DNA from: Saururus chinensis
Taxonomy: Eukaryota; Streptophyta; Magnoliopsida; Piperales; Saururaceae
Direction of reading: 5' to 3'
Length of the DNA: 64,000 bases
Assembly: GCA_035235625.1 (NCBI GenBank)
Contig: CP141140.1
Coordinates: 22,402,685-22,466,684, forward strand
Shown: piece by piece, positions 13,295 through 23,754 of the stretch
Layout: each line of letters starts with the position of its first letter
Position numbering within the stretch: position 1 is the stretch's first letter
Position numbers and translations under genes: made by a program
The notes under the pieces: generated by a model
Told to the model about the DNA's origin: nothing
What the model saw: only the letters and a program-made list of their open reading frames with translations
The model's database searches: none

Positions 13295-13869
13295 GGGAAA
13301 ATTATATAAATAATAAAAAAATATATTTACCAAAATAAACTACTTTAGGAAATATTTTCTAAAATAGTGTTCTTTTTTGCCACAAGGGGCCAACCAAGCA
13401 GCTGACGCCTGCGTGGTTTTTTTTATTTTTTAAATTAATTTTGTTATTTAAAAGGACAAAATTAGTTTTAAGCCGATTTCGTCGTTCTAAACGACAAAAC
13501 CTTTTTAAGTTGACCCAGTTTTGTCGTTTTAAATGACGAAATCAACTTAAGCTGATTTCATCGTTCTGAACAACGAAACTACCACACTTGTCCCATTTCA
13601 CCCTTTGGTCTCGGCAACAATATTGATTTTATTATTCTAAACGACAAAATCGGGTCAAATTAAAACGGCTTCGTCGTTTAGAAGGATGAAAATGGCTTAA
13701 AACTAATATCATACTTTTAAATGATGAAATCAACTTAAAAAAAAAACCATGCAGGCGCCAGCTACTTGGCTAGAGCCTGCGTGGTAAAAAGGAACGTCAT
13801 TTTAGAAAATATTTTCCAAAGTGGTTTATTTTAGTAAATAATTTTTTTTATTATTTATATAATTTTCCC
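13295..13869. mobile_element. Foldback Mutator-like MITE, 575 bp, 9-bp target duplication
   Basis: Arms of 70 bp or more, starting GGGAAAATTATATAAATAATA at 13295 and read inverted from 13869, are near-identical. They are flanked by AATTAAGTA (13286-13294) and AATTGAGTA (13870-13878), a 9-bp duplication with one mismatch, as expected for Mutator-type insertion. The interior is built from alternating direct and inverted copies of CGTCGTTCTAAACGACAAAA-like words. There is no coding capacity, so it would depend on a transposase elsewhere. Confidence 0.85.
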
Positions 13870-14263
13870 AATTGAGTATTAGCCTTCCTTATGTATTTTC
13901 ATCTGGAAGAGGTTTTTTCCCATCTTATTTCGTCTTATTATAAGGAGATGTATTTATATAACCAGTAAGGATGATTAAGATGTTAACAAAATCATAATGG
14001 GGTTATGTTTTGTGTATGATTGAAAACTAGGGAAGATATGCTCTCCTGGGTAAATTTTTCCTCAAATTAATTACATCTATCAGCTGTGATGAGACTTTGT
14101 TTAATGGCCTGGGTGTTTCATACTTTTTCGTAAAATAAACTGCTAGTACGGTACCCTGTAGCCAGCAGAGAACCATTTGAATGGATAATTTAATTTGGTT
14201 CTGTTAGCTGTCTTGAAACATAGTATTACAATTACAAAAATAAAATCTGTTGTCTGACATGTA

Positions 14264-14462
14264 CTCTATTTCTCTTAAATTAATATCTTTATTTAGTAAA
14301 AAAAATTTGTTCCATATTAATAGCTTTATTTTATTTAATTTAAATAATTAAGTAATTAAAAAAATATCATAAGTTTAATTTCCCTTTTTTTGGATGTAAA
14401 TTTTACCATTTAATAGAAAATATTATTTTTTTAAATATAACTATTGATATTACACAGGGGAG
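14264..14462. mobile_element. AT-rich TA-flanked MITE, about 199 bp
   Basis: The ends CTCTATTTCTCTTAAATTAAT and (inverted) CTCCCCTGTGTAATATCAATAG frame very AT-rich sequence with TA on each side. It shares the TCCATATTAATA-type internal words and layout of the copies at 50228-50417, 50754-50924 and 62616-62807. Divergence between copies is high, so the family is old. Confidence 0.65.
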
Positions 14463-14859
14463 TATTTAATATTTTATTCAACATTAGAATTAGGATGAGT
14501 TTGTCCCGTAGATTGCAGATAATAAGAGTGAAGAACTTAAGCATCTATTATTAAAGAAACACGTTAGTATGTGACAAGTAGACACGATGATCGCGTGCGC
14601 CAAATGCATTAGGACCACACAATATCGGCACTTGTTACTTATAGGGCAGACAATCTGACATGCAAGCACTTGGCAAATATTAACCATTTTCATTTAAGAT
14701 TAGGACGAGGCTATCTGCACCCTATAAAACCCCTCTATTGCTCCCTTCATCTTCTACTCCAAACAGATACATCCCCTTGTCATCATCATTAGAGTAAAAA
14801 ACAAAAGTGTCATTTTCTTGATACTAGAAGATATCCAACCTAAAGGGTAGTCCATGAAG

Positions 14860-15540
14860 CACCCATGTATGAAGTTATATACAAGGGGTGCCCACCACGG
14901 GGGAATAAGGCCTCTACCTGAACCACATGATAACTTCTGGAATGACTCCTCATAGTGAGCGCACCCCAATAATATATAAAGTTATATACGATGGGTGCCC
15001 ACTGTGAGAGTGTAAGATCTCTACGTGAACCATAGGAGAACTTCTAAAATGGTGCTCACGGTGGGTACTCCCCGATAAAGTATAAAGTTCTATGTGGTGG
15101 GCGCCCACCAAGAGGGAGTAAGCCTCTATATATGTGAACCACAGGGGAACTTTTGGAATGATACTCACGGTGGGTACCTTCCAACAACATATGAAGTTAT
15201 ATACGGGGGTACCCTCGCGAGGGAGTAAGACCTCTATGTGAGCCACAAAAGAACTTTTGAAATAGCTCTTATGGTGGGCACCACCTGACAATGTATGAAG
15301 TTATCTATGGGGTGTGCCCACTGTGAGGGAGTAAGGCCTTTATGTGAACCACTTGGGAGTTTTGGAATAGTACTCACAATGGGTACCTCTAATAATATAT
15401 GAAGTTGGTACCCACCACAAGGGAGTAAGGCCTTGAGGTGAACCACTAGAGAACTTCTAAAATGGTGCTCACAGTGAAATTCTATATAAAGGACATCCAT
15501 TGCGAGGGAGTAAGGTCTCTATGTATTGCACTAGATAACT
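14860..15540. repeat. Tandem array of 105-110 bp units, about 6-7 copies
   Basis: Units begin near 14869, 14976, 15081, 15192, 15296, 15400 and 15478 with variants of TATGAAGTTATATAC followed by GGGTGCCCAC, GAGGGAGTAAGGCCTCTATG, GTGAACCAC and GAACTTCTAAAAT. Copies differ by 10-25 percent and one (15400) is shortened. The last unit runs straight into a gypsy pol remnant, so the array probably grew inside or at the edge of a retroelement. The minus-strand open frames it creates are by-products. Confidence 0.9.
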
Positions 15541-15551
15541 TCTCTAACTTA

Positions 15552-15740
15552 GTTGAAGTTCATAATGTCTTTCAAGTGTCCATGTTAAGGAAATACATAC
15601 AATATTCGTCACATGTAATTGACGACAACCTTGTCGAGTTGCAACCTGATCTTAACTTTGCTAAAAGGCCTATGAAGATATTGAATAAGAAGAATCAAGT
15701 CCTAAGAAGTAAGATTGCAGAGAAAAGATGTAGTGTCTAA
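15552..15740 (+). pseudogene. Ty3/gypsy polyprotein C-terminal fragment
   Basis: The frame reads VEVHNVFQVSMLRKYIQYSS, then VELQPDL and ILNKKNQVLRSK. This is the stretch just after the integrase core in plant gypsy (chromovirus-type) polyproteins, where VHNVFHVSLLKKY and ILDRKxxxLRxK are conserved. It stops early at 15738-15740. Nothing upstream of it (protease, reverse transcriptase, integrase core) is present; instead the tandem array abuts it. It is a dead remnant. Confidence 0.85.
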
Positions 15741-16444
15741 GAATTTTAAGTATTTTTTTGATTTTTTAGAATTGTTCTATATTTTTTTTGGATTATTCTA
15801 TGGAAAAAATACTTATTTATGATTTTTAGTGAATAGGGGTATTTCCTTAGAGGTGCGGCCACTTAGTGGAGACCCATAAGGTGACATGTCATAGGAAAGG
15901 AGGAAATTGCCCATGTTATGTACCATGCTCGACTTCTATTATGATAAGTCAATGCTCCTCTACACTTACCTATTTGAACCCTCCTTCAGCCTCTATCTTC
16001 CTTCACAAACTCTTGAAGGAAACAACTAAAGCTTAGCGCTTGGAGGCTTTTGGTGACCCGAAAGGAGTACATTAATTAGCGGTGAAAGAGGTAAGGGGAA
16101 GAAACATGCACGAAGATGTCAGAGGAGAGAGCTAGGATTCTTGTTCATAATTTCTATTCCTCGGAATTTACTTATAAGTCTATTCTTGTATATTAAATCA
16201 TTAATAACTCCATGCAATTCAAGTGGAAGAGCCGCATCTATTCGGCTCTGTTTTGATAAAAAAAAAAAGGAAATTGGCCTTGCTAACCAAAGCCATAGCT
16301 AGCCTTGTGAATTATGAAATTTTCCAGCCAGCAACCGGTAATTGAAGAGGGAAATACCCATTGATAACATGGCCCTACGCGAACATTGAAAGGCACGACC
16401 GACCGATGGGGAAGTCCACCTGCAACCCTGGCTGGTACCTAGAA
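15741..16444 (+). mobile_element. LTR-like debris following the gypsy pol fragment
   Basis: Immediately after the pol fragment comes TGTCTAAGAATTTTAAG (from about 15732) and AT-rich sequence in the place where a 3' LTR is expected. A polyadenylation-like tail and an A-run occur near 16257-16268. No second LTR was found for comparison. TAGAA at 16440-16444 is the left target duplication of solo LTR A, so this sequence was the target of that insertion. Confidence 0.4.
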
Positions 16445-17099
16445 TGTCACGCCTCGGCATTGCCCGACCCAAGCTGAACCCGGTCCAAGGGCCGGTCAAG
16501 CGCGCGGGGGCGACGAAGGGAAGATTGAGAAACGGTTTAACAGAAAACTTAACCCTAAATACGGGCGATCTAACAGAAATACGGAGTACGCACATCCCTC
16601 TGAGCAAGGGTAAATAAGAAGAACAGAAAGAGAGTTGCTTATCACAAAATAAACAACTAATCTCAAACCCACATGCTTAGTCAACTATAGCCCACACCGG
16701 CTCAAAATAAGTCTTAAGCAATACAACTATAAAATGTGACATAAACCCAAAACAACAGAGAACCCTACACAAAGGTTCTAAACATAAAGTATAAAACCAA
16801 AGGAAATTAAGTCACACAACGATCTCCACGATCAGATCAAAGTCATCTCCGACCTTTCCTCAAAGAGGAGATCCTGTCCGTCTTCGTGTCGCACCATGCA
16901 ACCCCAAAGCAAAACACAAGAAAGAGGGGTGAGTTTAACAAACTCAGCAATGGTTTTTAATATCACTATCATCATCGAAAATACGATAGCATAGCAATAT
17001 AATCATTTAGATCAAAGATTGACAAGGTGCATCATTTTCTGATCACATATATACATCACCTAAACATGCATTATAGTGCATAATCCACATAGTATCATT

Positions 17100-17510
17100 C
17101 TCATCATAACATCCTGCATGAAATGTATCTCTACCATACATATTCAATCATGCGTCGATAACCATATCAATCCTATATGAGATGTATCTCTAACATACAT
17201 ATTCAATCATGCATCTATTGTATCAACCTACATGAGATGTGTCTCTAACATACATATTCAATTATGCTTCACATCATATTAATCTGCATGAAATGTATCT
17301 CTAACATACATATTCCATCATGCATCACATCATAACACCTTGCATGAAATGTATCTCTAACATATATATTCCATTATGCATCACATCATAACGACCTGCA
17401 TGAATGCATCTCTAACATACATATTCCATCATGCATCACATCGTAGCAACCTGCATGAATGTATCTCTCACATACATATTCCATCATGTATCACATCATA
17501 TAAGGAATGC
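17100..17510 (+). repeat. Minisatellite in LTR A, about 8 units of roughly 55 bp
   Basis: Units are variants of CCTGCATGAAATGTATCTCT, AACATACATATTCCATCATG and CATCACATCATAA. The same array exists at the matching place in LTR B but with more and better preserved copies, so copy number has changed independently since the two LTRs diverged. Confidence 0.9.
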
Positions 17511-19748
17511 CTCCCTCAAGGAGTAAAACACAATCATTTTCGCAAGTCTGGACGTGGTCCAAATTTCCTAACTGGAAACCTGGGGCATTGCCCGCTCAGG
17601 ACACAGTCCCAATTCCATAAGATAAACTAAGATGTAGGGGTAGTCAGCCCCTCTGCTCGCTAAGGATAATCTACACGGGAAATCCAAATTCCCTAAAGGG
17701 AACCTAGAGCAGGTATGCTCGCTAAGGACAATTCGGGCTAAGAATGTCCAAATTCCACGTAGGGAACCTAGAGCAAGGTGTTAGCTAAGAACATCTTTGC
17801 GGTGGGGAGAGTCCAAATTCCCGCATTGGGAACCTAGAACACGTGGTAGCCGGTGCACGAAGGCATACCACTCTAGGTGCTCAGTGTCCAGATGTGACTA
17901 TTCTCAATAAATAAATCTCAACCACAACAAGTATACGACTCGTCCTCATATAATCTCAATTTGACTCGACTCAACCCGGGGAGTGCACATGTTCTACACA
18001 GGAACTCAAATCCAAAACATGTCCCTTCAAACCAATCAAGTTTCGATTAAGCCACTACCGATCAATCCGGCACACAATTTCTCACATTGCATCCAATCGG
18101 TCAAATTCGATTAACCTCGATAAAGTCTCAATTGGAAATTCATTTTCATGATGCATGCAGCATGGTACATACGTAGGCAAGGCAGACATGAATCATAATC
18201 CATGATAAGTGCTCTCATCAGCCCCTAATGCATCATTCATAATCATGATATCAAGCTTCAACATCATCATTTAACCCCACATATGTGTGTGTATCTAGTA
18301 GAAGTACTTCACTCAATGCATTTCAACATGTTTGAAATTAACTCACTACCACATTACACATGTGAATTAACATCTAATCATGAATTCTAGCGGAAATCAT
18401 TGAAGAAGAATCATTGAAATCATAACTCAATTCAAAGCTCAACCACAAAGGCTAAACACATATAAGATCATTCACTTCATCCATAAGTCATGACATTCAC
18501 TAATATTCATACATCAACTAACCACATTCTATCATGACAAATTAGTCCATGAATAGGTTGTAGTCCTACTGAAAATATATTTAACTATAGAGAATCAACC
18601 ATTCATAATTTCAAGATGACAATTCCAACATCATGCCACAAAACATAAGTCATTCCACAAATCTCTAACTATATATCTCAACTTCATAACCTCAATAGTG
18701 TGCCTATCCAGTAGCATAATATAGCTCAAAATACTCCACATTCATATAAAATTGGCAAGTTAAAGTGGAATTATTAAAATAAATATCATGTAATTAGAGC
18801 ACCATTCTGCTGTGTAGCCGTTCGAATGCCCTGCAGGCCGTTCGATTATCTAAACGGGAAAAGTTTAAATTCACAGTTTGGCCGTTCGAACGCCCAGCAG
18901 GCTGTTCGATTAGCTAAACTAGAAAAATGTCAGAACTGCAGTGTTGCCGTTTGAACGCCCTGCAGGCCATTCGAACGCCAACAAGGCAGATTTGACCTTC
19001 TTCTTCCTTTCACATTTTCAAACCGAAACTCCATTGATAACACTTCAAATCATCATCTAATAACCTAAATATCATCAAAAGTCCACCATGACTTCCAGAA
19101 TGCTAAACCATATCATAACAAGATAAACCTTATGAAATCGAGATTAAAGATTACCATTTTCTAATCATGCCATTAGTACACTAAATCAAGTAATTCCATT
19201 CAAAATAAACCAAAAAATCAAGAGTTTTACCATAGAAAGACTGAATTTTTGAAAGTCCATTACCTTATCCCTTGATTAGGCTTGGGTTTGATGGTCACCC
19301 TTCTTGAAAACCTTACAAAGACATTGAGTTTGAATTAAACTCCATTAAAACAAATTTAACAAAGAAAACCCTAATAAAAAACTTAGATCTAGGGCTTGTT
19401 GAACATAAAAATTAGATTTTTAAAGTTAGGGTTTGAAGTAAAGATGCAAATCAGTAGTTTTAATGTTTAAAAATCAATCAAAACAAAGGGAAAATGGTAG
19501 ATCTAGAAGAGATTAAGAGGAAAACTAGGATTTAGTACTTAATTAGAATAGACTTACCTTAAACACCTTCTAATCCGGGCCTAATTGGGGATTAGGCCTG
19601 ACCTCTCCTCCTCAGCCTGTTCCTAAAATGGGAATGGCTCAGGTTTAGCCTTTTATAGTAGGCTTTGGGGTGTATATGGGTAAGTTATGGGGTGTAAATA
19701 GAAAAAGTAGGCTAAAAATGAGTATTTTACAAATTTGAGCACTAATTA
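17511..19748 (+). other. Body of LTR A, non-coding
   Basis: Contains several CTAGAGCAGG/CTAGAACACG repeats (17640-17860) and the conserved AACCCGGGGAGTGCACATG segment near 17974. A cluster of palindromic words of the type GCCGTTCGAACGCCC lies at 18817-18980. AATTA at 19744-19748 is the left target duplication of LTR B. I see no gene. Confidence 0.75.
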
Positions 19749-20384
19749 TGTCACGCCCCGGCGATGCCCGACCCGAGCCGAACCCGGTCCAGGGGCCGGT
19801 CAAGCGCGCGGGGGCGACGAAGTGAAAATTTAGAAATGATCTAGCGGAAGACTTAACCCTAACCACGGGCGATTAACAGCAACACGGAGTGCGCACAATC
19901 CTTTGAGCAAGAGTAAATAAAAGGGAAGAAAAAGGTGTTGCTTATCACAAAGTAAACAACAACCTCAAACCCACAAACTTAGTTAAGTAAAGCCCACACC
20001 GGCTCAAAATAAGTCATAATCATCACAACTGTAGTATATGACAAATCCAAAACAAGAACCCTACACAAAGGTTCGAACATAAAGCATGAAACAAACGAAG
20101 GTAAGTCACGCAACGATCTCCATCATCACACCCAAGCTACCTCTGACCTTTCCTCAAAGAGGCAATCCTGTCCGTCTACATGTCGCACCACGCAACCCCA
20201 AATCAAAACACAAAAGAGGGGTGAGTTTTAACACTCAGCAATGGTTTTAATATTACTGTCAACGTAGAAAATACGATAGCTTAGAAATGAGATCGTTCAG
20301 ATCAAAGATTTACATGGTGCATCACTTTCTGATCACACATTCATATCACCTAACACTGCATCATAATGCATAATTCAACCTGCA

Positions 20385-20935
20385 TGGATGTATCTCTAGC
20401 ATACATATTCCCACATGTATTCACATCATACCAATCCCGCATGGATGTATCTCTAACATACATATTCCCACATGCATAATATCATCACAACCTGCATGGA
20501 TGTATCTCTAACATACATATTCCCACATGCATAATAGCATCACAACCTGCATGGATGTATCTCTAACATACATATTCCACATGCATAATATCATCACAAC
20601 CTGCATGGATGTATCTCTAACATACATATTCCCACATGCATAATAGCATCACAACCTGCATTGATGTATCTCTAACATACATATTCCACATGCATTTTAT
20701 CATCAAAGTCAACATGCATGGATGTATCTCTAACATACATATTCCCACATGCATAATAGCATCACAACCTGCATTGATGTATCTCTAACATACATATTCC
20801 ACATGCATTTTATCATCAAAGTCAACATGCATGGATGTATCTCTAACATACATATTCCACATGCATAACATCAAAATCAACATGCATGGATGTATCTCTA
20901 ACATACATATTCCCAAATGCATAATGTCATCACAA
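20385..20935 (+). repeat. Minisatellite in LTR B, about 10 units of roughly 55-62 bp
   Basis: Units share CCTGCATGGATGTATCTCTA followed by ACATACATATTCCCACATGC and a variable tail (ATAATAGCATCACAA or ATTTTATCATCAAAGTCAA). The two tail types alternate, so larger two-unit blocks were duplicated. There is no palindromic repeat with unique spacers, so it is not a CRISPR. Confidence 0.95.
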
Positions 20936-21346
20936 TCAACCTCCATCAAGGAGTAATCACACATTAACGTCACACAGACGGGAGCATAGACAAGGCCACG
21001 AAGGCGTGTCGTGGTACAAAATTCTACACAAGAATTCAAGAAAGATCGGGGTTGTCAATCCCTAATATTGCTCGCCCTGGACGATCCTGGCCAAAGATGT
21101 CCCATTCTCACACAGAGAATCTAGAGCAGGGGTGTTCGCCCAGGGACATCTACTGTGGAGGGAAGAGCCCGAGTTCTCACACAGAGAACCCTAGAACACG
21201 TGGTAGCGGGGTGCACACGGCATACCACACTGGATTCTCAGGGTCCAGATGACACACATAATAACATTCTCACATATCCGCAAGACAAGTACACAACTCG
21301 TCCCCACATCATTCCATTAAACAAGACTCAACCCGGGGAGTGCACT

Positions 21347-21415
21347 CGTTCCACACAGGAACTTCAAATCGTTCCACACAGGAACTTCAAATCGTTCCAC
21401 ACAGGAACTTCAAAT
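21347..21415 (+). repeat. Perfect triplication of a 23-mer in LTR B
   Basis: Three adjacent copies (21347-21369, 21370-21392, 21393-21415) of a unit starting CGTTCCACACAGGAACTTCA. LTR A has a single copy at the matching place, so the expansion is specific to B. Confidence 0.95.
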
Positions 21416-23754
21416 CAAAATATGTCCTTTCGGACCAATCAACTTGTGATTAATCCACGACCAATAAACCCGGCACACAATTCCATTACATTGCATCCAA
21501 TCGGTCAAATTCGATTAATCACGATGAAGCCTCAATTGGAAATCCATTTTCATGATGCGTGCAGCATGGTACATGCGTGGGCAAAGCATACATGAATCCT
21601 AATCATGATAAGTGCTCTCACCAGCCCCTAATGCATCATTCATAATCACGATATTAAGCTTCAACATCATCATTTAACCCCCACATGTGTGTGTGTGTAA
21701 CTAGTAGAAGCCTTTCACATAATGCATATCAACATGCTTGAAAATCAACTCACTACCACACTACACATGTGAATTTCTATCTAAACATGAATTCCAGCGG
21801 AATCATAGTAGAAGAATCGTTGAAACCATAGCTAAATTCAAAACTCAACCACAAAGGCTAAACACCTATAACATCACTCATTTCATCATTGAGTCATGGC
21901 AATCACCAACATCCACACACCACTAACCACAATCTATCATGACGAATCAGTCCAACCATGATTGTAGTCCTACTGAAAGTATATGCTTATCCAAAGGGAA
22001 ACAACCGTTCATAATTTCAAGATAACGATTCCAACATCATGCCACAAAACATAAGTCATCTCACCATCTCTAAGCATATGTCTCAACTCTATAAACTCAA
22101 TAGCATGCATTTCCAGTAGCCTAACATAGCTTAAAACACTCCACATTTATATAAAATTGGCAAGCTAAAGTGGAATCATCAAAATAGGCATCATACACAC
22201 AACATACAATTTCCTGTGTAGCCGATCGATCGCCCTTTAGGCCGTTCGATCGGTTACACGCAAAAATTTGAAATTTTCAGTTCAGCCGATCGATCGCCCT
22301 GCAAGGCCAATCGATCGCCAACCTGACAAAAGCAGTCATCTTCTTCCTTTCGCAAAATCAAACCGAAACACCATAGATAACACTTCAAATCCACATCTAG
22401 CACCCTAATCATCATCAAAAGTCCTCCTTGACTTCAAGAATATCAAACCAAACCATAATAATGCAAAACCCTAAGAAATCGGGATTAAATAATTCTATTT
22501 TCTAATCTTACCATTAACACACTAAATCAAGCAAACCATTTCGAAATAAGCCAAAAATGAAGAGTTTTACCATGGATAAACAGAGATTTTGAAGACCCAT
22601 TACCTCAGCACTTGATTAAGCTCGGATTGAAGAGTCACCCTTCTTGAAATCCTTGAAAACACAATAAGTTTGAATTAAACTCTAATAGAAATCGATTTAC
22701 CCAAGAAATCCCTAATTAAACCTTAGATCTAGGGCTTATTGGTAGTAAAAATCGAATTTTGAATGTTAGGGTTTGTAGTAAAACACAAATCAGTAGCTTT
22801 TGATGGTCAAAAACGAATTGAATCAAAGGGAAAATGGTAGATTTGGAAGAAATTAAGAGAAAAGCCATGGATTAGTGCTTAATTAGAGTAAGCTTACCTT
22901 AATCGGCTTCTAATTCGGGCCTAAGTGGGGATTAGGCCAGCCCTCCTTCCTTAGCCTATTCCCAAAAATGGAAATGGCTCAGGTTTGCCCTTTTATAGTA
23001 AGGGTTGGGGTAGGCATAGGTAAGTTTTGGGGTGTAAATATGAAAAGTAGGCTAAAAGTGGGTATTTTGCAAATTTAAGCACAATTTAAGCCTAATAAAA
23101 TTCTGAAAATTTTTGTGGGACCTTAAGTATATGTCTAGGTTCATTTGACAGAAAAATAAAATTTTCAACGGTGGGGCCCACAGGGGTCCCGCCAAAACCC
23201 TAATTTTTGGGGAAATAGTAAAAATTCCGAAAAATCTAAAAAATTCACATTTGGTTTAAAATCACTCAAAACCACTAATATTGAAGTTAATTTTGGTTAA
23301 AACTATCACAAACACTATGTATTTACGAAATTACCGAATAAGATCAGAAAACGCATAAATCTCACGATAACCCATAATTAAAGAAAACCAAAACCGGTTC
23401 AAAGATGAGGGTCCTTACAAATTAAGTCTAAGAAAATTCTAAAATTTTTTGTATAACCTTAAGCTGATGTCGGGGTCCATTTGGCACAAAAACCAAAACT
23501 TCAATGGTGGGGCCCACAGGGGTCCCGCTAAAACCCTATTTTTTAAGAAAATAGTGAAAATTCCAAAAAATTCCAAAAATTTATATTTGTTTCAAAATCA
23601 CTGAAAACCACCAATCTTAAAGTTAATTTCAGTTAAAACCATCATAAATACCATTTATCTTTGAAACTACCGAATAAATCAGAAAATGCGTTAACCTCAC
23701 GATAACCGATAATTAAAGTGAAACGAAAACCGGTTTAAGATCAGAGATCTTACA

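Larger units (their letters stand above)
19749..23419 (+). mobile_element. Solo gypsy-type LTR B (3671 bp) nested in LTR A
   Basis: Begins TGTCACGCCCCGG at 19749 and ends GTCCTTACA at 23419, with identical 5-bp duplications AATTA at 19744-19748 and 23420-23424. The sequence of LTR A resumes directly after it (AATTAAGTCTAAG), which proves insertion into A. No internal domain remains, so it is a solo LTR. Its last 517 bases are almost identical to 1-510, so B and C belong to a younger subfamily. It includes the GGGGTGAGTTTT...CTCAGCAATGG segment, a minisatellite, a triplicated 23-mer and CGATCGATCG-rich words at 22218-22320. Confidence 0.95.
16445..23754 (+). mobile_element. Solo gypsy-type LTR A (about 3.63 kb, split by LTR B)
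   Basis: Begins TGTCACGCCTCGG at 16445 and ends GATCTTACA at 23754, flanked by the 5-bp duplication TAGAA at 16440-16444 and 23755-23759. After removing the inserted LTR B and its duplication the length is about 3634 bp, and there is no internal coding region, so this is a solo LTR left by recombination between the two LTRs of an element. It shares its layout with B: AGAGGGGTGAGTTTAACAAACTCAGCAA near the 5' end, a minisatellite, and GCCGTTCGAACGCC-type palindromic words at 18817-18980. It is more diverged than B is from copy C. Confidence 0.92.

Noticed and set aside
14950-15500. Open frames of 88-113 codons on -
   Set aside because: By-products of the 105-110 bp tandem array; each unit repeats the same pseudo-peptide.
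20385-20935. Regular array that could be mistaken for a CRISPR
   Set aside because: Units are contiguous and similar throughout, with no unique spacers, and this is plant nuclear DNA inside an LTR.
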